Positions 25,113 to 33,055 of a stretch of DNA of 64,000 nt are shown piece by piece. The stretch is from SVTX01 sp045660325. Its GTDB lineage: Bacteria > Bacillota > Clostridia > Oscillospirales > CAG-272. Below the pieces are notes generated by a model. That model was given only the letters and a program-made list of their open reading frames with translations. It ran no database searches and had not been told where the DNA came from. The position numbers and the translations under genes were made by a program. How positions within the stretch are numbered: the stretch's first letter is position 1; every line of letters begins with the position of its first letter. Where the stretch lies: positions 1 to 64,000 of the forward strand of contig JAZRDO010000003.1 of NCBI GenBank assembly GCA_045660325.1, given 5' to 3'.

Positions 25113-26636
25113 TTATACGGGAGAGTATTCAAGCTCGCGAACGATATCAAGAAGAATTTCCTTTTCGCAGAAGGGAATTCGTTCGCCGCAAATAAGCTGG
25201 TAGTTTTCGTGTCCCTTACCTGCGAGAAGAACGGTGTCGCCTCGCCTTGCGATATTGTAGGCAAGCTTTATGGCATCCTCGCGATCAGGAATCTTGTGTA
25301 TTTCCTTGTTCGTTCCGTCAAAGCTTTTTGCTATGTCCTCAATAACGTTCATAGGATCCTCAAAATTGGGGTTGTCCGAGGTAATGACTGAAATATTCGC
25401 AAAATCACGCGCGACGTCACCAAGCTCGGCGCGTCGCATAACCGTTCTGCCACCGACCGAGCCGAATACACATATAATTCTACCGCTTGTGTACTCACGA
25501 AGGGAGGAAAGCACCTTTTTAAGACTCGTTCCGTTGTGCGCGTAGTCGATGCAGAAAAGAACCTTAGGCTTGGTGGGAAGAGTAATAAATTCAAATCTTC
25601 CTGCAACCTGAAGCGTGGAAATGGATTTTAAAATATATTTTTCGGGTAAGCCGAGCGAGAGCGCCGTGGCAATTACCTCAAGTGTGTTTTCAATACTGAA
25701 AAGTCCGGGTGAGGGGATAAATACACTTTGCTTGTCCTCAAAATTAAGCTTATCACGGTTGAAGCACAAATCAAATCTTACGCCGGGGATAATACCCTTC
25801 TTATCCTTGCGGGGATTTTTGGCATAAATATCTGCGCGCTCGTTACCTGAGGCTGACGTAGTTATAATATTTTCAGTCGATGCTCCCGAGAGCATATATT
25901 CGGATTCGGGACTGTCTAAATTAGTTATGATATTATCAGCTCCGTGATTTACAAAAAGTGCGCGCTTGCATGCCTTGTAATGTGCCATATCGGGATGCTC
26001 ACAGCCTCCGATGTGGTCGGGGTAGAGATTTGTAAAAATACAGCTGAAGAATTTAAGTCCGCGAACTCTGTTTTGCCAAAGTGCCTGAGAGGATACTTCA
26101 ATTACGCAGGTGTCAACTCCCGCGTCAAGCATTTTTCTTAAATATTTATGTAACTCGTACGTGTCGGGCGTAGTATTTTGCGTCTGATATTCCTCACCGT
26201 CGAATAAAATACCGTTTGTACCGATATATCCGCATTTTTTACCGTAGCCGTTGAGAAGGGAATAAAGCGAGAGCGCAAGAGTAGTCTTACCCTTAGTCCC
26301 AGTGATGCCGATAAGCTTCATTTTCTCCTCGGGCGCGCCAAAAAGCTTTTTCGAGAGTCGGAAGAGTGCGTCCTCACAGCTTTCAACAGTTATGATTACC
26401 GAGTCGTCGGGAACGTCAATTTCGCGTTCTACGACAAAAACTCGCGCGCCGTTTGCATATGCGCCCATTGCAAAATCGTGTCCGTCAAATGCAGCGCCGC
26501 GACGGCAAACGAAAATGCAGGCGGGAGTTGCGCGCCTTGAGTCGTGGCAAATTGAAGAAATATTTTTGTTTTCAAATTTTTCGGGGATGTATAAGCTGAT
26601 TCTCTTTAAGCTTTTTATAAGTATATCAAGCTTCAT
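25113..26636 (-). CDS. Second MurE-like Mur ligase (non-DNPR specificity motif)
   Basis: A 507-residue Mur ligase, complete from the N-terminal CHDSRRATPACIFVCRRGA to the C-terminal domain. The P-loop is GITGTKGKTTLALSL (about 113-127), NTTPDTYELH and EVSSQAL lie in the central domain, and IDYAHNGTSLKKVLSSL, VFGSVGGRTVMRR and LAGKGHENYQL are in the last domain. The specificity motif reads DNPN (in ITSDNPNFEDP) in place of the DNPR of diaminopimelate enzymes, so it may add another amino acid (lysine-type enzymes use D-[DN]-P-[NA]) or act on another substrate. It heads an operon with SDR, prmC, ddl and radC. The canonical copy is at 12113-13615. Confidence 0.88.
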   Translation of the reverse strand: MKLDILIKSLKRISLYIPEKFENKNISSICHDSRRATPACIFVCRRGAAFDGHDFAMGAYANGARVFVVEREIDVPDDSVIITVESCEDALFRLSKKLFGAPEEKMKLIGITGTKGKTTLALSLYSLLNGYGKKCGYIGTNGILFDGEEYQTQNTTPDTYELHKYLRKMLDAGVDTCVIEVSSQALWQNRVRGLKFFSCIFTNLYPDHIGGCEHPDMAHYKACKRALFVNHGADNIITNLDSPESEYMLSGASTENIITTSASGNERADIYAKNPRKDKKGIIPGVRFDLCFNRDKLNFEDKQSVFIPSPGLFSIENTLEVIATALSLGLPEKYILKSISTLQVAGRFEFITLPTKPKVLFCIDYAHNGTSLKKVLSSLREYTSGRIICVFGSVGGRTVMRRAELGDVARDFANISVITSDNPNFEDPMNVIEDIAKSFDGTNKEIHKIPDREDAIKLAYNIARRGDTVLLAGKGHENYQLICGERIPFCEKEILLDIVRELEYSPV

Positions 26637-26669
26637 TCTCAGCTCACCTCCTCACAAAATTTTTGTCTA

Positions 26670-26698
26670 TTGACAAATACTTAAAATTTAGTTATAAT
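26670..26698 (+). promoter_or_regulatory. Promoter of the acetyltransferase-deacetylase pair
   Basis: TTGACA (26670-26675), 17 bases, TATAAT (26693-26698): full consensus, about 80 bases upstream of the GNAT gene and divergent from the murE2 operon. Confidence 0.85.
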
Positions 26699-26777
26699 TA
26701 ATTTATAATCAATCTTTATTTTATCATAAAATATAATTTTTGTCAACCGAACTTACGACTATACGAAAGATAATTCT

Positions 26778-27380
26778 ATGAAAAAAAGCTTATTATCAAA
26801 TATATTTTCAAATATCCCCACACTTGAAACGGATCGCCTGATCCTTCGCAAGCTGTCCGTTGTCGATGCGGACGATATGTTCGAATATTCAAAGGATATG
26901 AATATAACGAAATACCTTACCTGGTCGCCTCATCCCGATAGATATTTTACCATTGATTATATTAAATTCGTTTTAAGAAAATATAAGACGGGAGACTTTC
27001 GCGATTGGGCGGTAATAGATAAGGCAACGGGTAAAATGATCGGCACCTGCGGCTTTACAAGTATTGATCTTCATAACAAAAAGGGAGAGATCGGCTACGT
27101 TTACAATTCGCAGTTTTGGGGTAAGGGAATTGCCACCGAGGCACTTGAATGTGTCATGGATTTTGGATTTACCAAGCTTGATCTGAATAGGATCGAGGGT
27201 AGATTTATGGTGGAGAATATTCCGTCAAGACGAGTTATGGAAAAGGTCGGTATGACCTTTGAGGGCGTGCATCGCGATTTCCTTTTAGTAAAGGAAAGGT
27301 ATCGTGATATTGGAATTTGCGCGATATTAAGGAATGAATATAGAGCAAAAAAAGGAGATAAAAATGGAACACAAGCGTGA
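26778..27380 (+). CDS. GNAT family N-acetyltransferase (RimJ/RimL type)
   Basis: A 200-residue acetyl-CoA-dependent transferase. TLETDRLILRKLSVVDADDMFEYS at the start, GEIGYVYNSQFWGKGIATEAL in the acetyl-CoA binding region (about 107-127) and LNRIEGRFMVENIPSRRVMEKVGM near the end match the RimJ/RimL subgroup, which acetylates protein N-termini or small amines. The ribosome site is weak (GAAAGATAA). The end overlaps the start of the next gene by 17 bases, so the two are co-translated. Confidence 0.88.
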   Translation: MKKSLLSNIFSNIPTLETDRLILRKLSVVDADDMFEYSKDMNITKYLTWSPHPDRYFTIDYIKFVLRKYKTGDFRDWAVIDKATGKMIGTCGFTSIDLHNKKGEIGYVYNSQFWGKGIATEALECVMDFGFTKLDLNRIEGRFMVENIPSRRVMEKVGMTFEGVHRDFLLVKERYRDIGICAILRNEYRAKKGDKNGTQA

Positions 27381-28119
27381 CGGAAGTCCGAAAAAATATT
27401 TTACGCTCAGCTTCGATGATGGTATCACTCAGGATAAAAGAGCTATAGAGATCCTTCGTAAGCACGGTGTAAATTGCGCGACGTTCAATTTGAATTCAGG
27501 ACTTTTGGGAGTGAGCTGGGCTTGGGTAGGTCAGCGCCTTAAAAATCCTGCGCTTACACATATAAGATTTACAGAGGAAGAGCTTCGCAGCGGCATTTAC
27601 GACGGATTTGAGATTGCCGCGCATTCGCTTCAGCATCAATCCTTCAAGGTTTTTGATAATAATCCTGAGCTTTTCGGTCATCACGTAATGGCTGATATAA
27701 AGAATCTTGAGAGAATATTCGGTAAAGCTCCTATAGGTATGGCTTGGCCCGGGGGAGATACGGAATATACCGAGCGAAGCATTGAGCTTTTACGCGATTA
27801 TACTACGGTAAAATATGCAAGAGCTGCTAATTCCCATTATAGATTCACGCTTCCGAGAAGATTTTTAAAGTGGCATCCTACCTGTTCGATAATGTCGGAT
27901 AGCTGCTTGAGGCTTGCAAGAAAATTTTCGGAGGCTGAATGTAATGAGGATATGCTTTTCTATGCGTGGACTCACAGCTATGAGCTTGAAAATGAAAACG
28001 CGTGGGACCGTCTTGATAAGCTTCTTGATATCATTTGTTCAAATAAGGATATCGTCCTTGTTACGAACGGAGAGTTTTACGAGCTTTTCAAGGATGAAAT
28101 CCCGCGCTGGAGAAAATAA
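27364..28119 (+). CDS. Polysaccharide deacetylase (NodB-like) family protein
   Basis: A protein of about 251 residues with the NodB fold. Motif 1 is FTLSFDDGITQDK (Asp-Asp for catalysis and metal, near residue 17), motif 2 is IAAHSLQHQSF (H-x3-H metal ligands, near 91-95) and AWPGGDTEYTE stands for motif 3. There is no signal peptide or membrane anchor, so it would act in the cytoplasm, unlike typical peptidoglycan deacetylases. The start at 27364 follows AAAAGGAGAT; an in-frame ATG at 27334 lies inside the preceding gene. Substrate unknown. Confidence 0.82.
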   Translation: MEHKRDGSPKKYFTLSFDDGITQDKRAIEILRKHGVNCATFNLNSGLLGVSWAWVGQRLKNPALTHIRFTEEELRSGIYDGFEIAAHSLQHQSFKVFDNNPELFGHHVMADIKNLERIFGKAPIGMAWPGGDTEYTERSIELLRDYTTVKYARAANSHYRFTLPRRFLKWHPTCSIMSDSCLRLARKFSEAECNEDMLFYAWTHSYELENENAWDRLDKLLDIICSNKDIVLVTNGEFYELFKDEIPRWRK

Positions 28120-28146
28120 AAAAAGACCGCAGATGCGGTCTTTTTT
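28119..28146. terminator. Bidirectional terminator
   Basis: AAAAAAGACCGC / GCGGTCTTTTTT with an AGAT loop lies between the convergent deacetylase gene and the gene ending at 28148. T-runs exist on both strands. Confidence 0.85.
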
Positions 28147-28147
28147 A

Positions 28148-28438
28148 TTAGTTTTCTTCGCTTAAGAACTTTTCGTACCAGAACATACCGTATGTGAATG
28201 CCTCGTACATACCTTCCTTCTGGGACTGCTTCAAGATCTGACCGTCCTTTGAGAGAACCTGAACGAGAACAACACCGGGAACCTCCTCGCCCTCAACCTT
28301 GTTGTAGGACATAATTTCAAAGAGGAGAACGCACTTTTCGGAGAAATCACCGTAGCATATTGTGTCGCCCTCTCTTACAAGAGGCTTATTCTTATAGTAG
28401 AGGTAGGAGCCCTCAACCTTCTTCTTTGTATCAGCCAT
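28148..28438 (-). CDS. Conserved small protein of unknown function (96 aa)
   Basis: A 96-residue soluble acidic protein beginning MADTKKKVEGSYLYYKNKPL. No signal peptide, cysteine cluster or membrane segment is visible. It is predicted to be mostly beta (segments TICYGDF, CVLLFEIMSY, PGVVLVQVLS), ending with an aromatic helix FTYGMFWYEKFL. Codon use resembles that of highly expressed neighbours such as valS, which argues for a real and abundant protein. I do not recognise the family. It is monocistronic, with the hairpin 28119-28146 as its terminator. Confidence 0.8.
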   Translation of the reverse strand: MADTKKKVEGSYLYYKNKPLVREGDTICYGDFSEKCVLLFEIMSYNKVEGEEVPGVVLVQVLSKDGQILKQSQKEGMYEAFTYGMFWYEKFLSEEN

Positions 28439-28559
28439 TTATTTTCACCATTTTCAGCTTAAAAAAGTGAAGCTGAAACCTTTCATAACTGTTTATTACT
28501 CTTTATTATATCATACCTGCGCCAAAGTGTCAATATAGAAAATCAAAAGAGTTGAATTT

Positions 28560-29768
28560 TTAATTTTCAATATAGGGAGAGAGATATTTAAAGTGGCTTG
28601 GTGCGGTCGGGCGCGGTATAGCCGAGGCGTAGAGAATGTCCGCAAGCGATGAAAGCTTATATTGCTTTGAATCACGCGGCGCGTCCGCAGGCTTTGTAAC
28701 GATCGGGATCATAGCGCTTCTTCTTATTGCGGAAAGGAATTCGCGTCCCGTCTTGCTTGAAGCGAGAAGCGTCGTATATTCGGGATTTTCATATTTCATC
28801 GCGTCTGAAACACCGAAGAGTGAGAAGAGAGCAACTCGGTTTATTCTTGAATTAGTGAATTTTGAATTATAAGCAAGATTCAGCATCTCATCGTACGTAT
28901 GCGCCTCATAGGATGCGGATATGAGCCTTTCAACGATTCCGTTGCCGTCGTCCAGCACGGTACTGCCACCCGAGAGGGAAGCCGCACGACGCTTGATATC
29001 CTCGGGGGAGAGGAGCCTGAAAAAGCTCAGAATCTCATTTGATACCTTTGTCGCATATACGGGAGTAAGTCCGTCAGTTTCGGCGGAAAGAAATACATCA
29101 AGCGCGTTTTTCGGGATGTTGCCATCAGGAATAGCGGTGAATGAATTTGTTTTGAATATCTCGTTTCTTATCGCGTTTGCCGAGGGAAGAACACCGTCGT
29201 AAAGAGATTCTTCGTTGTAAGCCGCGCCGTTGCGACGGATGGGGAGGATATTCATCTCGGGGCAAAGCTCGTTTATTGCCGCAATATAATACGCGCCGAG
29301 AATATCGTTTGAGCCGAGTGTGTATTCTGTGCCAAGCTCGATCTTTAAAGCATCGAAAAAGCCTTTGGCATTGCCTTGACTGTCACGTGAATCAAGCTTA
29401 TCCACAAAGCTCTTGTCAGTAATGATCTCGGCGGTACGGCGAAGGATATCAATATCCTCGCATTCGTGACCGAAGCAAATCGTGTCCACTGAAAGTCTTG
29501 AAAGAATATAGACGCCCGCCCGCGCGAAAAATTCCGCGGACATAGACGAAAACGGAAAGGGAAGCTCAAAAACCACGTCCGCGCCTGCCATGATAGCCGC
29601 CTTTGCGCGAGTATATTTGTCCGCAATTGCAAATTCGCCGCGTTGTGTATAGCTTCCGCTCATAACACATACGACAGCATCGGCTCCAGCCTTCTTTGCA
29701 AATTCTATTTGTCTGATATGTCCGTTGTGTATGGGATTGTATTCGCAAATAATACCTGTAGTTCTCAT
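28560..29768 (-). CDS. tmcAL: tRNA(Met) cytidine acetate ligase TmcAL (YlbM)
   Basis: A 402-residue nucleotidyltransferase-fold enzyme that uses ATP and acetate to acetylate C34 of elongator tRNA-Met, preventing misreading of the Ile codon AUA. CEYNPIHNGHIRQIEFAK at the N-terminus carries the HxGH nucleotidyltransferase signature. VVCVMSGSYTQRGEFAI and ELPFPFSSMSAEFFARAG follow, and GSNDILGAYYI and LPIRRNGAAYNE lie mid-protein, all typical of the family. AGGAGAG precedes the ATG. The gene is alone on the minus strand. Confidence 0.93.
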   Translation of the reverse strand: MRTTGIICEYNPIHNGHIRQIEFAKKAGADAVVCVMSGSYTQRGEFAIADKYTRAKAAIMAGADVVFELPFPFSSMSAEFFARAGVYILSRLSVDTICFGHECEDIDILRRTAEIITDKSFVDKLDSRDSQGNAKGFFDALKIELGTEYTLGSNDILGAYYIAAINELCPEMNILPIRRNGAAYNEESLYDGVLPSANAIRNEIFKTNSFTAIPDGNIPKNALDVFLSAETDGLTPVYATKVSNEILSFFRLLSPEDIKRRAASLSGGSTVLDDGNGIVERLISASYEAHTYDEMLNLAYNSKFTNSRINRVALFSLFGVSDAMKYENPEYTTLLASSKTGREFLSAIRRSAMIPIVTKPADAPRDSKQYKLSSLADILYASAIPRPTAPSHFKYLSPYIEN

Positions 29769-29881
29769 AAGCTCTCCTTTCTATACAATATTATTACAAA
29801 CATTATTATAGCAAACAAGCGCCTTTATGTCAATATATTTGGAAAATCTTAGTGCTGTGCGCAAATGTTTACAAATAAATA

Positions 29882-29910
29882 TTGCAAGTTTCGCTCAATT
29901 GTGGTATCAT
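29882..29910 (+). promoter_or_regulatory. Promoter of the DUF5685-dnaJ operon
   Basis: TTGCAA (29882-29887), 17 bases, TATCAT (29905-29910), about 30 bases before the start codon. Confidence 0.7.
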
Positions 29911-29941
29911 TATATATTAGTAAGTGTAAAGGAGGCAATAT

Positions 29942-30859
29942 ATGTTCGGTTACGTTAAGGCTGAAATACCTGAGCTCAAGGTCAGGGAAAAGGAATATTA
30001 CAGAGCAATATATTGCGGACTTTGCAGGGCGCAGGGCAAATGTACAGGGCAATGCTCTCGCTTTACCTTAAGCTACGATATGGCATTTTTGGCGGCGGTA
30101 AGGATGGCGGTGTTGGAGAAATATCCAGAATTCAAGCGCGGCGTATGTATCGCTCATCCCATAAAGAAGCAGCCGTATGCCGTGATGAATTCCGAGCTTG
30201 AATATTGCGCACATATCAGCGCCATTTTAACGTACGGAAAAATCAAGGACGACATCGCGGACGAGCGCGGTGGCAAGAGATTTGCCTCGCGAATGCTTCT
30301 TCCAATGGCTTCACACGGAAGAAAAAGAGCTCTCAGACGACGTTCACGCTTGGGCGCGGATATTAAATATGCTGAGATAGATAAAATTATTGCAAGCAAG
30401 CTACATGAGCTGTATGCGCTTGAGAAGAGGGGTACAAGATCCGTTGACGAGCCTGCCGAGATATTCGGTCAGCTTCTCTCGGAGGTTGCATCGTTCGGTA
30501 CCTCGGGCAACGCGCAGAGAATTCTTAAGAGTATCGGATTTAACCTCGGTAAATGGGTGTATATCGTAGACGCGGCGGATGATTGCGAGAAGGATAAGGA
30601 AAAGGGAAGATTCAACCCCTTCCTCCGTATGTATGACGGAGAGCTTCCAGATGCCGAGCAAAGAGAGATTATCGCAGATGCCTTGAAGGTTCAGCTCTCG
30701 GATCTTGAGCCCGCGTTTGACCTTATTGAATACGGTAATAATTCGGATATGCAGGGAATAATAAACAATATACTGTATATAGGAATGCCGAGGAGTGCTT
30801 CGGATGCTCTGCGCCTGACACCTGACTGCGACTGCAAAAGAAAAAAGAGAAAAAAGTGA
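29942..30859 (+). CDS. DUF5685-like protein with two Asp-rich motifs
   Basis: A 305-residue soluble, mainly helical protein that I place in the DUF5685 family of Firmicutes. Cysteines cluster near the start (C25-x2-C28, C34, C38) and at the end (DCDCKRKKRKK), suggesting a metal site. KDDIADERGGKR (D103, D104, D107) and VDAADDCEKDKEKGR (D210, D214) followed by FNPF have the layout of the two Asp-rich motifs of squalene/phytoene synthases; this is a resemblance, not proof of activity. AAAGGAGG precedes the ATG. It is the first gene of an operon with a DnaJ-domain protein and a small membrane protein. Confidence 0.8.
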   Translation: MFGYVKAEIPELKVREKEYYRAIYCGLCRAQGKCTGQCSRFTLSYDMAFLAAVRMAVLEKYPEFKRGVCIAHPIKKQPYAVMNSELEYCAHISAILTYGKIKDDIADERGGKRFASRMLLPMASHGRKRALRRRSRLGADIKYAEIDKIIASKLHELYALEKRGTRSVDEPAEIFGQLLSEVASFGTSGNAQRILKSIGFNLGKWVYIVDAADDCEKDKEKGRFNPFLRMYDGELPDAEQREIIADALKVQLSDLEPAFDLIEYGNNSDMQGIINNILYIGMPRSASDALRLTPDCDCKRKKRKK

Positions 30860-30894
30860 TCTACATATATGAGTAAAACGAAAGGAGATGTATA

Positions 30895-31509
30895 ATGTCT
30901 TACACAGATCCCTATAGGGTGCTGGGCGTTGAGCCTACGGCAACCGACGAAGAAATAAAAAAGGCTTATCGCGATCTTGCGAGAAAGTATCATCCCGATA
31001 AATATAAGGACACCGATCTCAAGGATATGGCAGAGGAGAAGATGAAGGATATCAACTCCGCTTACGATGCTATACAAAAAATGAGAAGCGGTCAGGGGAA
31101 CACGGGATATGGCGGACAGGGCTATTACGGTCAGTCTGCAGGTGGCTCAAATTCTTACGGATATAATTATGCCACGGTAAGAAATAACATAAACAATGGC
31201 AACATTGCACAGGCGGAAGCGGAGCTTTATACGGTAAACGAGGGCGACCGCGCTGCTGAATGGAATTATCTTATGGGGTGTATTTGTATAAAAAAGGGGC
31301 ATCACGTAGACGCGCAAAGATATCTTCAAAAGGCGTGTACGATGGATCCTTCCAATATGGAATACAGACAAACCTATCAAAATCTCCGCCACAGAGGAAG
31401 TCAATATGGCGGCGGATATAATACGAGTCAAAGCAGTGGATGTACCTGCTCGGTTTGTGATATCTGTACCGCGCTTATGTGTATGGATCTTTGCTGTAAC
31501 TGCCGTTAA
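30895..31509 (+). CDS. DnaJ-domain protein with TPR-like region and Cys-rich tail
   Basis: A 204-residue protein. The N-terminal J domain (residues 2-65) has the HPDKY motif (36-40), the contact with Hsp70/DnaK. A Gly/Tyr/Ser-rich linker (70-95) follows. A repeat-like helical part (about 96-165) contains LYTVNEGDRAAEWNYLMGC and DAQRYLQKACTMDPSNMEYR, as in tetratricopeptide units. The tail CTCSVCDICTALMCMDLCCNC holds nine cysteines in 21 residues, which may bind metal or carry lipid; it is cytoplasmic by prediction. It follows DUF5685 by 35 bases with AAAGGAG in between. Confidence 0.88.
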   Translation: MSYTDPYRVLGVEPTATDEEIKKAYRDLARKYHPDKYKDTDLKDMAEEKMKDINSAYDAIQKMRSGQGNTGYGGQGYYGQSAGGSNSYGYNYATVRNNINNGNIAQAEAELYTVNEGDRAAEWNYLMGCICIKKGHHVDAQRYLQKACTMDPSNMEYRQTYQNLRHRGSQYGGGYNTSQSSGCTCSVCDICTALMCMDLCCNCR

Positions 31510-31520
31510 GGAGTGATAAG

Positions 31521-32093
31521 ATGAAGGGCGGAGTAAGTAAAAAATTGAAAAATCTCACGCTCGGTGCGGTACTCTCGGCGCTTGGCGTGGCAATTATCGC
31601 GCTCGGAGGCGTGATCGAGGTGCTTGATCTTTCTGTCGCGGCAATCGCATCCTTTATTTGTGTATTCGCGGTAATTGAGCTTGGCGGAATATATCCGTGG
31701 CTGATATTTGCGGTAACGGGAATATTGAGCATCGTTCTTATCCCCTCAAACCTCGGCGGCTGGTGTTATATTTTGTTCTTTGGTTATTTCCCGATTTTGA
31801 AGGAAAAGATAGAGCGACTTAATAAGCCGTTGGCTTGGGTAATAAAAATGCTTATCGGTAACGTTGCATTTGCATTGCTGTTGTTTGGGTTTGGTACTAT
31901 CACCTACGGCACGGGATTGAATTTCGTCGAGCTTGTAAATAAGGTCTTTGAAACGGATTTCGGCACGGCAATGGTTGTTGCGGTAATTGTGATGGTAGAG
32001 GCGCTTTTCGTCGTATACGACATAGCACTCACGAGAATCATAACGTTCTATTTGAAGAGATTAAGACATAGATTTAAGTTTTTGCATAAATAA
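31521..32093 (+). CDS. Small integral membrane protein of unknown function
   Basis: A 190-residue protein with about five hydrophobic segments (roughly 12-32, 36-58, 60-85, 102-125, 143-170) and a basic tail KRLRHRFKFLHK. The arrangement is reminiscent of substrate-binding S components of ECF transporters, but no diagnostic motif is seen, so no function is assigned. It starts 11 bases after the dnaJ-like gene, with AAGGAG as ribosome site, and closes that operon. Confidence 0.82.
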   Translation: MKGGVSKKLKNLTLGAVLSALGVAIIALGGVIEVLDLSVAAIASFICVFAVIELGGIYPWLIFAVTGILSIVLIPSNLGGWCYILFFGYFPILKEKIERLNKPLAWVIKMLIGNVAFALLLFGFGTITYGTGLNFVELVNKVFETDFGTAMVVAVIVMVEALFVVYDIALTRIITFYLKRLRHRFKFLHK

Positions 32094-32125
32094 AACGACT
32101 CGCATCTGCGAGTCGTTTTTTTATT
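32092..32125. terminator. Bidirectional terminator
   Basis: AAAACGACTCGCA / TGCGAGTCGTTTT, a 13-base inverted repeat with two bases between the arms, followed by TTTT. It separates the membrane protein gene from the convergent ribokinase. Confidence 0.85.
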
Positions 32126-32128
32126 GAA

Positions 32129-33055
32129 TTAATTGAAATGCTTCGAATAAAGCTCGTCGATCTCGGCTCTTGATGGCATGGAAGCCGCAGCGCCCTTTCT
32201 TGTAACGGAGATCGCGGAGGTGCAGGTAGCAAAGCGGAGGGCATCCTCAACGGATCTGCCTTCGCCGATAGCGGTAATGAAGCCGCCGTTGAACGCGTCG
32301 CCCGCGCCTGTTGTATCAACCGCCTTCATTCTTACCGCGTCAACGTGTGTCTCAAATTCCGCGTTTTTGAAGAATACGCCGTTTACACCGAGAGTAATAA
32401 TAACGTTCTTTACTCCGCGAGAGAGAAGAATTTCAGCGGCTCTGCGCGCGTCGTCAATATTGTTTATTTCAACACCCGTAAATTCACGCGCCTCGCTCTC
32501 GTTGGGAGTTATGTAATCGATCATACCCCAAAGCTCATCGGGAAGCTCCTTGTAGGGGGCGGGATTTAATACGAATGTCTTGCCGTACTTCTTTGCAAGC
32601 TCAGCCGCCGCCATAATAGGCTCGAAGGTCGTTTCAAGCTGGCAGATCACAACGTCCGCATTCTTGAATTCCTCCTCGTTTGCATAAGCGTCAGTTGCTC
32701 CAAGCTCAAGATTTGCGCCGGGGATAATAAGCACGCGGTTCTGAGCCGTCTTGCTTTCAACCATAATAAGCGCGATACCCGTGCCCGCGGTTTCAGTTCT
32801 TGACATATTGTCTATGGGCATATTAACAGAGGCATAGAAATCAGTAAGAACGTTTGACATAGCGTCATTGCCCATCTTAGCGATAAGAGTTACGTCAGCG
32901 CCCGCCATGTGCGCCGCAACCGACTGGTTAGAGCCCTTGCCGCCGGGGCTTGTTTTTACAAAATCACCCGCGAGAGTTTCGCCGCCCTCGGGAACCGCGA
33001 AGCAGTAGCCTGTAATATCAACGTTTACGCTTCCTACACAAATAATCTTAGCCAT
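32129..33055 (-). CDS. rbsK: Ribokinase (PfkB family)
   Basis: A 308-residue sugar kinase that phosphorylates D-ribose at O5. Signature 1 lies at SPGGKGSNQSVAAHMAGADV (residues 35-54). NPAPYKELP is mid-protein, and signature 2 VDTTGAGDAFNGGF carries the catalytic Asp near residue 254. No ribose transporter or rbsD is nearby, so the source of ribose (nucleoside salvage or uptake elsewhere) is open. The start overlaps the end of the nudix gene by eight bases, so the two form an operon. Confidence 0.92.
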   Translation of the reverse strand: MAKIICVGSVNVDITGYCFAVPEGGETLAGDFVKTSPGGKGSNQSVAAHMAGADVTLIAKMGNDAMSNVLTDFYASVNMPIDNMSRTETAGTGIALIMVESKTAQNRVLIIPGANLELGATDAYANEEEFKNADVVICQLETTFEPIMAAAELAKKYGKTFVLNPAPYKELPDELWGMIDYITPNESEAREFTGVEINNIDDARRAAEILLSRGVKNVIITLGVNGVFFKNAEFETHVDAVRMKAVDTTGAGDAFNGGFITAIGEGRSVEDALRFATCTSAISVTRKGAAASMPSRAEIDELYSKHFN

